NCBI GenBank assembly: GCA_025612375.1 | Contig: JAAXKN010000028.1 | Coordinates: 1 to 61,945, forward strand | Length of the DNA: 61,945 bases | Direction: 5' to 3' | DNA from: Ignavibacteria bacterium | GTDB lineage: Bacteria; Bacteroidota; Ignavibacteria; Ignavibacteriales; SURF-24 | Part shown: piece by piece, positions 16,541 through 26,433 of the stretch | Numbering within the stretch: the stretch's first letter is position 1 | Layout of the letters: each line of letters opens with the position of its first letter | Position numbers and translations under genes: made by a program | Notes under the pieces: model-generated | The model's input: the letters and a program-made list of their open reading frames with translations, nothing else | What the model was told of the DNA's origin: nothing | The model's database searches: none

Positions 16541-17563
16541 ATGCAGGCAGCAGTATTTACAAGTCCTCACAAAATCAGCGTAACAGACTGCCAGACGCCC
16601 CGCCCGGGGCCTGATGAACTTTTAATCAGGGTAGGCGCCTGCGGCGTCTGCGGTACGGATTTCCACATCTTCGAAGGCAATGCTCCGGCTAAAGCCCCGG
16701 TCATTCTGGGCCATGAATATACAGGCGAAATAGTCGATAAGGGGGAAAATATACGTGACATGAAAATCGGCCAGAGGGTTGCCATAAACCCTAACATACA
16801 CTGCGGCTACTGCGAATTCTGCCGCAAAGGCAAAATTAACTTGTGCCTTAACCTTAAAGCGCTCGGCGTTACGGTAAACGGAGGCTTTTCGGAATACTCT
16901 CTCGTCCCCAGAACACAGGCACACATACTCCCTGAAAACTTTCCCTACAGGATTGCAGCACTCTCGGAACCCCTCTCCTGCTGCGTGCACGGAATCGACC
17001 AGGCACAAATTAAAACAGGCGACACGGTTTCTATTGTTGGCGCCGGTACAATTGGCCTCCTCATGCAGCAGCTCTCACAACTTCAGGGCGCCAGAGGAAC
17101 ATTCGTCTTCGACATCTCGGAAGAAAAAAGAGACATCTCTCTTAAACTTGGAGCCGATGAGGCCTTTAACCCGTCGGACGAAAATTCACTTGAACTCATG
17201 CGGGAACGCATCCCCGGCGGAACTGACATTGTAATTGAATGCGTCGGCAGCCGGAATGCAGCTGAATTTGCCCTTAAACAGGTTAAAAAAGGGGGTACGC
17301 TTGTAATTTTCGGCCTCGCGGACCCGAAGGCTTTTATAAACCTCTACCTCCAGGCTTTCTTCCACAAGGAACTTACAATTAAAAGCTCTATACTCAATCC
17401 TGATACTTTCCAAAGGGCAGTTGACCTTCTCGTTACAGGTAAAATTAGAACAGATCTCCTTAATCCTCATGCGGTAAATTTGAAGAATGATGAAATAAGC
17501 GCTCTTTTCAACGATCCAAGAGACAGTGCCATTATTAAATATATGGTAATGCCTGAAAGTTAA
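16541..17563 (+). CDS. Zinc-dependent medium-chain polyol/alcohol dehydrogenase
   Basis: The 340-residue protein has the zinc MDR pattern: catalytic zinc ligands Cys37, His58 and Glu59 (GHEYTGEIV), four structural zinc cysteines (Cys88, 91, 94 and 102), and the nucleotide-binding GAGTIG (167-172). It resembles sorbitol or threonine dehydrogenase-like enzymes that oxidise a polyol or sugar alcohol with NAD(P). It lies 15 bases after the LacI-family gene and is clearly co-transcribed. Within this locus it may convert a sugar released from the target glycan, but the substrate is not readable from sequence. The next gene follows within 45 bases. Confidence 0.87.
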   Translation: MQAAVFTSPHKISVTDCQTPRPGPDELLIRVGACGVCGTDFHIFEGNAPAKAPVILGHEYTGEIVDKGENIRDMKIGQRVAINPNIHCGYCEFCRKGKINLCLNLKALGVTVNGGFSEYSLVPRTQAHILPENFPYRIAALSEPLSCCVHGIDQAQIKTGDTVSIVGAGTIGLLMQQLSQLQGARGTFVFDISEEKRDISLKLGADEAFNPSDENSLELMRERIPGGTDIVIECVGSRNAAEFALKQVKKGGTLVIFGLADPKAFINLYLQAFFHKELTIKSSILNPDTFQRAVDLLVTGKIRTDLLNPHAVNLKNDEISALFNDPRDSAIIKYMVMPES

Positions 17564-17608
17564 ATGACTAATGATAAGATACGTTCATTTATATTAAAGG
17601 AGGTTCAT

Positions 17609-20191
17609 ATGATCAAACGTAGACGTTATGTAATTGGCTTTTCTGTTCTCATAATCTTTTTAAGTGCTTTTCTGGATGTCCATGCTCAGCTAAGCAAATT
17701 TAAGGCTATTGGCAGCTTTGAAGACTCACTACCGAGCTACTGGATGAAAGGCAAGTCAACAGGAGCAACACTGGACTGGGCAACTGACCAGTCAAGATCA
17801 ATGGGACGCTCGCTGAAGATCACAAAGAGTGCGGCAACAACCGATTCAGTATACTGGATCAGCCAGAACATGGCAGACCTGTGGTCACCAAAGCTGCTGA
17901 AGAACGTGGATATACTCTTAGGAGCATACATCAGGACAGAGAACGTGAACGTCAATCCTGCCAATGACGATGCAAAGTGGTGGGTCTCTTACCTGTTCTA
18001 TGACAGCACGGGAGCATTTATCGGAGAGACAAAGCTTCCTATAGACCAGAGCAAAGCCTCATCCGGAAGCTGGGTTGCAGACACGAATGCCGTGGGTGAG
18101 ACAACACTGCCGAAAGATGCCTGGAAGATGATCATAATGTTCGTAGCAGGCAAGAATGCAACAGGAACGGTCTGGGCAGATGACTTCCTCTTTACAGGAA
18201 GAGCAGGAGCCTGGGCAGGACAGGACTGGAACACCTCTGTCGGAGTGCCGACAGGCTGGTACTACTGGCTGCCGCCCATCGGAGGCAATGATGCAAGACT
18301 CTCAAACGGCTTTGAAAATACAAAGATCGTCTCAGATACCGCTCACTCCGGTACCCACTCCTTGAGGTTCTCTATTCCAAAGAATACTCCTAATCATGAC
18401 GCTTTCGTAAGCACAACCAGAATCCCTCTGGGAACAGATGTAAAAGCAGGCGATATGCTTAAGATCAGCGTATGGATAAAAGCCAAGGACCTCTTCCCCG
18501 ATTCAGCTAACGCATTCCCGGGACAGTGGGCTGTCGGCATTACACCAATGTTCCATACAGGATACACCAATAATGCAGGATTTTCTGACATATCGGGTGC
18601 GCCTGACATAGCATTTACTTTCCCTGCTAAAGATACTTCTTTCGACTGGACAGAATTTACAGGTATATATAAGGTCCCGGAGAATAATCCTCCTGCAACT
18701 GCCCTCTCGGTCAGACTGCACGTCTATTCATTATTTGAAGGAACAGTATACTACGACGACCTCACTGTGGAAAAGCTCGATACAACTATAGCAGGCATAA
18801 ATGCTATCGGAGGCTTCGAAGGTACACTACCGAGCTACTGGATGAAAGGCAAGTCAACAGGAGCAACACTGGACTGGGCAACTGACCAGTCAAGATCAAT
18901 GGGACGCTCGCTGAAGATCACAAAGAGTGCGGCAACAACCGATTCAGTATACTGGATCAGCCAGAACATGGCAGACCTGTGGTCACCAAAGCTGCTGAAG
19001 AACGTGGATATACTCTTAGGAGCATACATCAGGACAGAGAACGTGAACGTCAATCCTGCCAATGACGATGCAAAGTGGTGGGTCTCTTACCTGTTCTATG
19101 ACAGCACGGGAGCATTTATCGGAGAGACAAAGCTTCCTATAGACCAGAGCAAAGCCTCATCCGGAAGCTGGGTTGCAGACACGAATGCCGTGGGTGAGAC
19201 AACACTGCCGAAAGATGCCTGGAAGATGATCATAATGTTCGTAGCAGGCAAGAATGCAACAGGAACGGTCTGGGCAGATGACTTCCTCTTTACAGGAAGA
19301 GCAGGAGCCTGGGCAGGACAGGACTGGAACACCTCTGTCGGAGTGCCGACAGGCTGGTACTACTGGCTGCCGCCCATCGGAGGCAATGATGCAAGACTCT
19401 CAAACGGCTTTGAAAATACAAAGATCGTCTCAGATACCGCTCACTCCGGTACCCACTCCTTGAGGTTCTCTATTCCAAAGAATACTCCTAATCATGACGC
19501 ATTTGTAAGTACTATCAGATACCCGCTGCCTCAGAACATTAAGGCGGGAGACAAGGTGACAATAGGTGTCTGGGTTAAAGCCAAGGACCTTTTCCCCGAT
19601 TCAGCTAACGCATTCCCGGGCCAGTGGGCTGTCGGCATTACACCAATGTTCCATACAGCATACACCAATAATGCAGGATTTTCTGACATATCGGGCGCTC
19701 CGGATTTAACCTTCACGTTCCCTGCAAAGGATACTTCTTTCGACTGGAGGCAGTATGTTGTTGACGTGCCTGTGCCGGATAATAATCCTCCTGCAAAGGC
19801 AATTTCAGTCAGACTGCACGTCTATTCATTATTTGAAGGAACGGTTTACTTTGACGACCTTACTGTTCAGACAAGTACAGTTACTGCGGTCCAAAAGAAG
19901 AGTATTATAGCCGACAACTACAGTCTCGAGCAGAACTATCCTAATCCTTTTAACCCGACAACTACAATCCGCTACTCAATTCCTGAACGCTCGGTTGTAA
20001 CACTTAAGATCTATGACATGCTGGGACGCGAGGTGAAAACTCTCATTAGCACTGAACAGAACCAGGGAGTCTATGAAGTTACATGGAATGGAGAAAATAA
20101 TTACGGTACAAAGGTTTCCAGCGGAATTTATATCTACAGAGTGGAAGCTGGAAGGTTTAACCAGGTTAAGAAAATGGTACTCCTGAAGTAA
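17609..20191 (+). CDS. Secreted T9SS protein with two near-identical ~366-residue carbohydrate-binding-like repeats
   Basis: The start at 17609 has a strong AAGGAGG ribosome binding site; an ATG 45 bases upstream has none. The 860-residue product has a signal peptide (about 1-26) and then two tandem units of about 366 residues. Each unit contains beta-rich segments of the type seen in carbohydrate-binding modules (GGFEGTLPSYWMKGKSTGA, HVYSLFEGTVYYDDLTVE). It ends with a T9SS sorting domain of about 80 residues (YSLEQNYPNPFNPTTTIRYS to KKMVLLK). The DNA of the first 676 bases of both repeats is identical, while their second halves have diverged. No catalytic domain is recognised. It probably binds glycans at the cell surface. 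Confidence 0.82.
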   Translation: MIKRRRYVIGFSVLIIFLSAFLDVHAQLSKFKAIGSFEDSLPSYWMKGKSTGATLDWATDQSRSMGRSLKITKSAATTDSVYWISQNMADLWSPKLLKNVDILLGAYIRTENVNVNPANDDAKWWVSYLFYDSTGAFIGETKLPIDQSKASSGSWVADTNAVGETTLPKDAWKMIIMFVAGKNATGTVWADDFLFTGRAGAWAGQDWNTSVGVPTGWYYWLPPIGGNDARLSNGFENTKIVSDTAHSGTHSLRFSIPKNTPNHDAFVSTTRIPLGTDVKAGDMLKISVWIKAKDLFPDSANAFPGQWAVGITPMFHTGYTNNAGFSDISGAPDIAFTFPAKDTSFDWTEFTGIYKVPENNPPATALSVRLHVYSLFEGTVYYDDLTVEKLDTTIAGINAIGGFEGTLPSYWMKGKSTGATLDWATDQSRSMGRSLKITKSAATTDSVYWISQNMADLWSPKLLKNVDILLGAYIRTENVNVNPANDDAKWWVSYLFYDSTGAFIGETKLPIDQSKASSGSWVADTNAVGETTLPKDAWKMIIMFVAGKNATGTVWADDFLFTGRAGAWAGQDWNTSVGVPTGWYYWLPPIGGNDARLSNGFENTKIVSDTAHSGTHSLRFSIPKNTPNHDAFVSTIRYPLPQNIKAGDKVTIGVWVKAKDLFPDSANAFPGQWAVGITPMFHTAYTNNAGFSDISGAPDLTFTFPAKDTSFDWRQYVVDVPVPDNNPPAKAISVRLHVYSLFEGTVYFDDLTVQTSTVTAVQKKSIIADNYSLEQNYPNPFNPTTTIRYSIPERSVVTLKIYDMLGREVKTLISTEQNQGVYEVTWNGENNYGTKVSSGIYIYRVEAGRFNQVKKMVLLK
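17727..18402 (+). repeat. 676-bp internal repeat, copy 1
   Basis: This block is identical to 18825-19500, with an offset of 1098 bp (366 codons), so the reading frame is kept. Similarity continues beyond it at a lower level to the end of the first protein unit. Confidence 0.9.
18825..19500 (+). repeat. 676-bp internal repeat, copy 2
   Basis: Second copy of the block at 17727-18402. The identity starts and stops abruptly: one boundary lies just after the linker codons, the other at codons for HDAF, after which synonymous and amino acid changes appear. Confidence 0.9.
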
Positions 20192-20263
20192 TAACCTGTA
20201 GTAAAAAGCCGTGAGGGTATTTTCTCCGGTTTGTTATTCATTTGAGGATATATTCCAGCCGGC

Positions 20264-20291
20264 GCCCCGGGGCAGTTAAATGCACCGGGGC
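20264..20291 (+). other. GC-rich hairpin between two genes of the locus
   Basis: A 7-bp GCCCCGG / CCGGGGC stem with a 14-base loop lies 72 bases after the secreted-repeat gene and 70 bases before the TonB receptor start. No T-run follows, so it may stabilise or separate transcript segments rather than terminate. Confidence 0.4.
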
Positions 20292-20361
20292 ACTGGCCTT
20301 AAAAAACAGTGTTCATGGAAACTAATTTTATTTGTTACTCAATAAACTACAGGTGAATTTA

Positions 20362-23064
20362 ATGTTCACTAAAGTTATTTACAAAGCCTTTATATATACG
20401 CTTATGCTGACTGCACTCTTAACGGTGCAGCTGCATGCCGGTACAACCGGCAAAATCTCGGGCCGCGTCCTGGACACAAAGACAAAGGAGCCTTTAATCG
20501 GTGCTACAGTCGTGCTCGTGGGAACAAAGATGGGGGCTGCAACAGACGCGGATGGAAACTATTTTATACTTAATATCCCGCCCGGCACATATACACTGAA
20601 GGCTACGGCTGTAGGCTATGCCTCTACTACTATTACAAACGTCAAGGTATCCGTCGACGTAACCACAAAGATGGACGTCCTCATGGGTGAGCAGGCAATT
20701 GAACTCAGTAACGTGGTCGTTACTGCAAGCCGCCCCCTCGTGCAGAAGGACCTTACTTCAACTGAGGCCAGCGTAACCGGCCAGCAGATCTCAATGCTCC
20801 CTCTGGAAGACGTGCAGTCGGTAATAAACCTCCAGGCCGGCGTCGTTGAAGGACACGTAAGAGGCGGCCGCGCCAATGAGGTTAAATATATGCTGGACGG
20901 CGTCTCTGTAAACGACGCCTTCTCGGGCGACTACTCCATGCTTGCCGAGGTCAACAGCGTGGCCGAGGTACAGGTCATAACCGGCACCTTTAACGCCGAA
21001 TACGGCGAGGCACTCTCGGGCGTCGTAAACCAGGTTACAAAACTCCCCGGCGACTCCATATCAGGAGAAATCCAGGTCTATTCAGGCGACTACTTTACTA
21101 CAAGACGCACTCAGTTCGGAACCAGGCTCTATAATAACCTAAACAAAATTGACCCGCGTAACGTCTATAACATCCAGGGAAGTATCAGCGGCCCGGTGCC
21201 CTTTACTAAAAGCTTTATAAGATACTTCTTCTCCGGAAGATATCTTAATGACGACGGATACCTCTACGGACAGAGAATCTTTAACCCCTCCGATTCCTCC
21301 AACTTTACGGCAAATAACCCTCAGGACTGGTACGTCGGGGCAACAGGGGACAGGAAGTACGTCTCAATGAACTACAGCAGGCGCCTTAGCCTCCAGGGGA
21401 AAATCTCCTTCGACATCGGAAACGGCAAGGGACTCATTTTTGAAGGAATGACGCAGGACAGGAAATACAGGGAGTATAACCATGCTTATGCCCTGAACCC
21501 AAACGGGGATTATCAGAGGTTCCAGAACAGCTACCTGGGCAGCGTTTCTTATAACCACGTTTTCGGCCAGAGCACTTTTATTGACCTCATTGGCTCCGTC
21601 TTCTCAACCGTTGCCAAACAATATGTTTATGAAAACCCTCTGGACCCGCGCTACGTTAACCCCGAGAGGCTAAGAGATGCCGGGGCAAACTCTTTTCTAA
21701 CGGGAGGAACTGAAAACTGGCACCTCCAGCACACTACAACAACCAGTACTGGAAAACTGGACGTCACTTCCCAGGTCCTCAGGGTCCTGCAGATCAAAAC
21801 CGGTATTGAAACTAATTTCCACAGGCTGAGCTATAAGGATTTCCAGATACATGTAGACGCTACAACAGGCTATAAACCCGCTCTGCCTCAGCCCGGTAAC
21901 TTTGACTATAATACTTATCTCGTGCACCCGTATCAGCTGGCATACTACCTGCAGGGTAAAATTGAACTCGAATACCTGATCGTAAACCTGGGGGTGAGAT
22001 TCGACTACTTCCAGCCCGACGCCTCGTACCTCATTAACCCCGACCAGGTTGCGGAACTCGATACACTGGTGCCCCCGTTCCCTTCTCAGTACTTTAAGAA
22101 GGCCAGCGCAAAATCACAGGTGAGCCCCCGCCTCGGCATTTCATATCCTATTTCCGACAGGGGAGCAATTCACATCTCTTACGGGCACTTTTTCCAGATA
22201 CCGCCTTTTGACTTCCTCTACAGAAACCCGAACTACAGAATCCCCCTCGTGGGCGACTTCCCCGATTTTGTGGGCAATATGATCGGTAATCCCGACCTCC
22301 AGCCCCAGCGCACCACAATCTATGAGATCGGCCTTCAGCAGGGGCTTACTGCCGACATCGGACTGACACTTACGGCATATTATAAGGATATACGTAACCT
22401 CCTGGGTACAGAAATCCATATCAAAAATGAATTCAAAAAATTTGCTAAATATATAAATACCGATTACGGCTCCGTCAGCGGCTTTATAGTCTCCTTCGAC
22501 AAACGCTTCAGCCAGGGCTTCTCGGCAAGCGTCGACTATACCTACCAGACGGCTAAGGGCAACGCAAGCGATCCTAATGAGGCTTTCAATAAGGCACAGT
22601 CCAGCCCCCCCGTTGAAGTCAATAAACAGCTCGTATTCCTCGACTGGGACCGCAGGCACTCTCTCAACTTTACCGTAACGGCCGGCATCCCCGATAATTT
22701 TATCGGCAGCCTTATAGGCCGCCTGGGAACGGGTCTGCCTTATACACCGGCTTTGCAGAACCAGAGAACCGGCCTCGAGAACAGCGATACGCGCCCGTCA
22801 ATCTTTAATGTGGACCTCTACCTTACAAAGTATTTCAACGTATTCAACAGGGGAATTTCCCTGTTCCTTAAAGTCTATAACCTGTTCGATACTGCAAACG
22901 AAATGAATGTCTTTACCGATACCGGCAGGGCGGGCTATACTCTGGACCTTACGCGCAACCAGGCTCAGCCCCGCGGCGTAAATACGCTCCAGGAATATTA
23001 TACAAGACCGGACTTTTATTCCGCCCCGCGCCAGATTATTCTGGGCGCTTCTCTTAACTATTAG
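20362..23064 (+). CDS. TonB-dependent outer membrane receptor with carboxypeptidase-regulatory-like domain
   Basis: Read from 20362 the product is 900 residues. It has a signal peptide (about 1-26), a CarboxypepD_reg-like domain (about 28-110, GKISGRVLDTKTKEPLIGAT), a plug domain (about 118-235, with VKYMLDGVSVNDAF and GTFNAEYGEALSGVVN) and a long C-terminal beta-barrel ending in an aromatic residue (LGASLNY). This is the build of SusC-type importers for oligosaccharides and other large ligands. No SusD-like lipoprotein gene follows; instead T9SS cargo and a PorV-like protein do. The alternative upstream ATG at 20332 has no clear ribosome binding site. Confidence 0.9.
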   Translation: MFTKVIYKAFIYTLMLTALLTVQLHAGTTGKISGRVLDTKTKEPLIGATVVLVGTKMGAATDADGNYFILNIPPGTYTLKATAVGYASTTITNVKVSVDVTTKMDVLMGEQAIELSNVVVTASRPLVQKDLTSTEASVTGQQISMLPLEDVQSVINLQAGVVEGHVRGGRANEVKYMLDGVSVNDAFSGDYSMLAEVNSVAEVQVITGTFNAEYGEALSGVVNQVTKLPGDSISGEIQVYSGDYFTTRRTQFGTRLYNNLNKIDPRNVYNIQGSISGPVPFTKSFIRYFFSGRYLNDDGYLYGQRIFNPSDSSNFTANNPQDWYVGATGDRKYVSMNYSRRLSLQGKISFDIGNGKGLIFEGMTQDRKYREYNHAYALNPNGDYQRFQNSYLGSVSYNHVFGQSTFIDLIGSVFSTVAKQYVYENPLDPRYVNPERLRDAGANSFLTGGTENWHLQHTTTTSTGKLDVTSQVLRVLQIKTGIETNFHRLSYKDFQIHVDATTGYKPALPQPGNFDYNTYLVHPYQLAYYLQGKIELEYLIVNLGVRFDYFQPDASYLINPDQVAELDTLVPPFPSQYFKKASAKSQVSPRLGISYPISDRGAIHISYGHFFQIPPFDFLYRNPNYRIPLVGDFPDFVGNMIGNPDLQPQRTTIYEIGLQQGLTADIGLTLTAYYKDIRNLLGTEIHIKNEFKKFAKYINTDYGSVSGFIVSFDKRFSQGFSASVDYTYQTAKGNASDPNEAFNKAQSSPPVEVNKQLVFLDWDRRHSLNFTVTAGIPDNFIGSLIGRLGTGLPYTPALQNQRTGLENSDTRPSIFNVDLYLTKYFNVFNRGISLFLKVYNLFDTANEMNVFTDTGRAGYTLDLTRNQAQPRGVNTLQEYYTRPDFYSAPRQIILGASLNY

Positions 23065-23090
23065 TTCTCTGAAAGTTATGGAGGTTAGCT

Positions 23091-26000
23091 GTGTACTTAA
23101 TTAAATATTTTACTAAAAATTTAATCCTTCTTCTGGGCCTGGTTTTTCTCTTGAACCCCGCACCATCGGTGGCGCAAAGAGTTATTGATAAAAACAAGGG
23201 AAGCCACTTTAACAGCAAGAAAGGATACATGGACGGCAACCTGGTGCAGACTGCATACTACAACTTTGGAGAAGTTGCCGACTGGCTGAACGACCCGACC
23301 TTAAGCGGAGTGTGGCCTAAAGGAAGCGGTCATACATACGTAGACGGAGTTGCCGTAATCGTACAGGCCGAGGTCAAGGACCCTCAGGGAAGAACAATTC
23401 ACCCCCTCGAGACTAACTATTATGAATATACCAGGCACGACGTCGCTACGGGCGTCACATACGGCTGGTGGCCCCTTCCGGGCTACGCTAATCCCTATCA
23501 GCCGTTTCCCGCCAGAAGCGACGACCCTAATACATGGCCCTTGCACTGGCCCGACCGCCCTGGCGACTGGGACGGCAAATGGAACGGATTCTTCGGCAAT
23601 AATGTCAGAAATGCCGACCTTGAAACCTATTTCGTCTTCGACGACAACGAGGACAAGGAATATATACAGAAAAATAACTTCCACCCCGATTCTGATGACC
23701 CCACACGCGGCGGCCTCGCTATGCAGGTCCACGCCAGAGGCTTCCAGTGGTCGCAGGTCCTGGCCGAAGACGTTATATTCTGGTACTATGAAATTACAAA
23801 CATGGGCACCTACGATTACAATAAGGTGCTCTTTGCACAGTACGTCGACTGGGGTATAGGCGGGCACGATAACTCCTCTAATAACGCCGGCGACTATGAT
23901 GCCGTGCTCGATATCTCTTATGCATATTCAGTCGTGCCTTTCGGCAGCCCCGGTCACTGGAGCCCCGTGGGTATTGCAGGCTACGCATTCTTAGAAAGCC
24001 CCGGCATACCCAATGACAATATTGATAACGACCGCGATGGCCTTACAGACGAGAAAAGGGATAATATTGCTCAGACCTTTATTAATACCCCCGCGGAGGA
24101 CCCCTTCCTTAAAAACCCCGCGCAGGATACTTTGCTCTTCAGCCAGTTCTACGGTTTCTCCTGGAAACCTCACTGGGATGCCGACGAGAACGGAAACTGG
24201 AGGAGTTTCCGCGACTTAAATGGAAACGGAAAATTTGACCCGGGAGAACCGCTTAACGACGACGTCGGCACCGACGGCATCGGTCCATACGACGAGGGCT
24301 ATACGGGGCCTGATCCCAACGGAACTGAGGGCAACGGCAGGCCCGACCAGGGAGAACCAAACTTCGGAATCCTTGACAAGGATGAATCCGACCAGCTGGG
24401 TCTTACAGGCTTCTTAATTGCCTCGGTGCATACATACGACTTAAATAACGACGAGCATAACTGGTTAGGCCTTTCTGCTCTCCCGCCACCGCACGGACAG
24501 ACGCTTATTGGAGTCAACCTGGCAAACTATTTCTCGTCCTACTTCATTCACCTCTTTGGACGCAATACCTATAGCACCCAGACCGCGCAGACACAGCAAA
24601 CGGGTGAAACTGAAAGATTTTCAATGGGCCTTATTTTTGCCATAGATAAAAACGACCTCTTCCGCAGAAAAAGAACCGTCCAGCAGATCTATAACGCAAA
24701 CTACCGCTTTGCCAAACCGCCCGATAAACCTTTAGTCAAGGCGATAGCAGGGGACAAAAAGGTCACACTCTACTGGGATAACCGCGCCGAGCAGACTTTC
24801 GATGCCTTCTACCAGAGATATAACTTTGAAGGCTACAGGATCTACAGGAGCACTGAGCCAAACTTCCTGGAAGATAAGATAATTACTGATGCCTACGGAA
24901 AAGCCACATTCAGGCTCCCACTGGCTCAGTTCGATATTGTTGACGGGGTTACGGGCCTCCACCCGATCAGCGTCAACGGGGCTCAGTTCTACCTGGGCGA
25001 CGATTCGGGACTCCAGCACAGCTATGTCGATTCAACGGTCCAGAACGGACAGACTTACTATTATGCCGTTGTCGCCTACGACAAGGGGTTTACCACTACT
25101 ACCGTACAGGGGGAATTCCTCGGTATACCGCCTTCCGAGACAACGAGCATTATAAAACAGGACATAAACGGAAACGTTAAGCCTGACGTCAATACTGCCG
25201 TTGCAACCCCTCACGCCCCTGCTGCCGGATACGTTCCGCCCCAGATTGCAAACTACCTGCCCAGCGGCCCCTCATCGGGATCTGTGGGCATAGACATAAT
25301 CGACCCCGGCGCACTTGTAAACAATAACAGCTATAGACTTGAGTTTGTAGACTCCTCCCGATATCACAATAACCGCCATCCATACTACAGGCTGCTCAAT
25401 ACAACATCTAAAGATACTTTAATCAAACTGACAAAGATTAAAGGTGCAAATGAGCAGACCCTGGTTACAGACGGCTTTTCAGTTAATATGGGAAACGATA
25501 CAATTGTAGCAGTCAACCCTGCCAAAACCGGCTGGAGCAAGGGCAATAGCAACTACGTCGTTACAGTCGGCTTCGACCCCAGATATATACCGACATATGG
25601 CAACAAAAGAGTTGACTACCCCGCCGATTTCGAAATTACTTTTACTGAAAAAGGGAAGGGCGACTCCTCCTTTGTAGCCAAATCTTTCAGCCAGCCCGAG
25701 GCTTCCAATATCACAATCAGGGATATTACTGATGACCGCAATCATGTCCAGTTTATCTTTGAACAGCCTGCAGGCGCTGACTCTATGTTCGATGCCGGCG
25801 ACGCCGTCTTTGTTGTCGTGGGTGACTCGGCAGGAAAAAGAGCCACAGGGCGTACTGACTACAGGGCTACCTGGTCTGTAACACTGCAGGTGGATACTAC
25901 ATTAAAAGAACCTCCAAAACCCCCGCAGCCAGGCGACGTCTACAGAATTGTAACTACAAAACCCTTCAGGACGGGCGAGTACGTTGACTTTACAACAAAG

Positions 26001-26348
26001 GCTCCTTACCTCGATCCCTCAAAGGCTAAAAACGACTTAAGCCAGATCGACGTCGTGCCTAACCCTTATACCGGCGCTGCCTCCTGGGAGCCCCTTACTA
26101 CAAACGTCGGGCGCGGCGAAAGGAGAATTACATTTGTTAATCTTCCTGCTTCATGCACTATCAGAATTTATACAATCAGCGGAAGACTTGTGCAGTCAAT
26201 TACACATACAGGCTCATCGGATAACGGGCAGGAAGCCTGGAACCTGGTCTCGCGCGACGGAATGGATATTGCCTACGGGGTCTATGTCTATCACGTGGAG
26301 GCTCCCGGCGTGGGCACTAAAATAGGCCGCTTTGCAATTATTAAGTAA
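23091..26348 (+). CDS. Large T9SS cargo protein with Asp-rich calcium-binding-like and Fn3-like segments
   Basis: The gene starts with GTG preceded by GGAGG, 26 bases after the TonB receptor. The 1085-residue product has a signal peptide (about 1-27). In the middle it has Asp-rich loops like thrombospondin type 3 or EF-hand repeats (DNIDNDRDGLTDEK near 305, DLNGNGKFDPGEP near 375, DPNGTEGNGRPDQGEP near 405), then an Fn3-like region (about 540-680). The C-terminus (YGVYVYHVEAPG...GRFAIIK) is a T9SS sorting domain. It lacks a recognisable catalytic domain. Such proteins are common partners of the receptor and PorV-like gene in this lineage and are probably surface anchored. Confidence 0.8.
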   Translation: MYLIKYFTKNLILLLGLVFLLNPAPSVAQRVIDKNKGSHFNSKKGYMDGNLVQTAYYNFGEVADWLNDPTLSGVWPKGSGHTYVDGVAVIVQAEVKDPQGRTIHPLETNYYEYTRHDVATGVTYGWWPLPGYANPYQPFPARSDDPNTWPLHWPDRPGDWDGKWNGFFGNNVRNADLETYFVFDDNEDKEYIQKNNFHPDSDDPTRGGLAMQVHARGFQWSQVLAEDVIFWYYEITNMGTYDYNKVLFAQYVDWGIGGHDNSSNNAGDYDAVLDISYAYSVVPFGSPGHWSPVGIAGYAFLESPGIPNDNIDNDRDGLTDEKRDNIAQTFINTPAEDPFLKNPAQDTLLFSQFYGFSWKPHWDADENGNWRSFRDLNGNGKFDPGEPLNDDVGTDGIGPYDEGYTGPDPNGTEGNGRPDQGEPNFGILDKDESDQLGLTGFLIASVHTYDLNNDEHNWLGLSALPPPHGQTLIGVNLANYFSSYFIHLFGRNTYSTQTAQTQQTGETERFSMGLIFAIDKNDLFRRKRTVQQIYNANYRFAKPPDKPLVKAIAGDKKVTLYWDNRAEQTFDAFYQRYNFEGYRIYRSTEPNFLEDKIITDAYGKATFRLPLAQFDIVDGVTGLHPISVNGAQFYLGDDSGLQHSYVDSTVQNGQTYYYAVVAYDKGFTTTTVQGEFLGIPPSETTSIIKQDINGNVKPDVNTAVATPHAPAAGYVPPQIANYLPSGPSSGSVGIDIIDPGALVNNNSYRLEFVDSSRYHNNRHPYYRLLNTTSKDTLIKLTKIKGANEQTLVTDGFSVNMGNDTIVAVNPAKTGWSKGNSNYVVTVGFDPRYIPTYGNKRVDYPADFEITFTEKGKGDSSFVAKSFSQPEASNITIRDITDDRNHVQFIFEQPAGADSMFDAGDAVFVVVGDSAGKRATGRTDYRATWSVTLQVDTTLKEPPKPPQPGDVYRIVTTKPFRTGEYVDFTTKAPYLDPSKAKNDLSQIDVVPNPYTGAASWEPLTTNVGRGERRITFVNLPASCTIRIYTISGRLVQSITHTGSSDNGQEAWNLVSRDGMDIAYGVYVYHVEAPGVGTKIGRFAIIK

Positions 26349-26433
26349 CTGATATTAAGTAACTCAAAAATTGCGGAGTGTTATCAGAGAGGCGGCCTTA
26401 ATAATTAAAAATATTTGTGAGTATGAGGTAGTT

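Noticed and set aside
23301..23867. Long antisense frames in the T9SS and TonB genes
   Set aside because: GC-rich third positions create open antisense frames across these genes; none has a recognisable domain.
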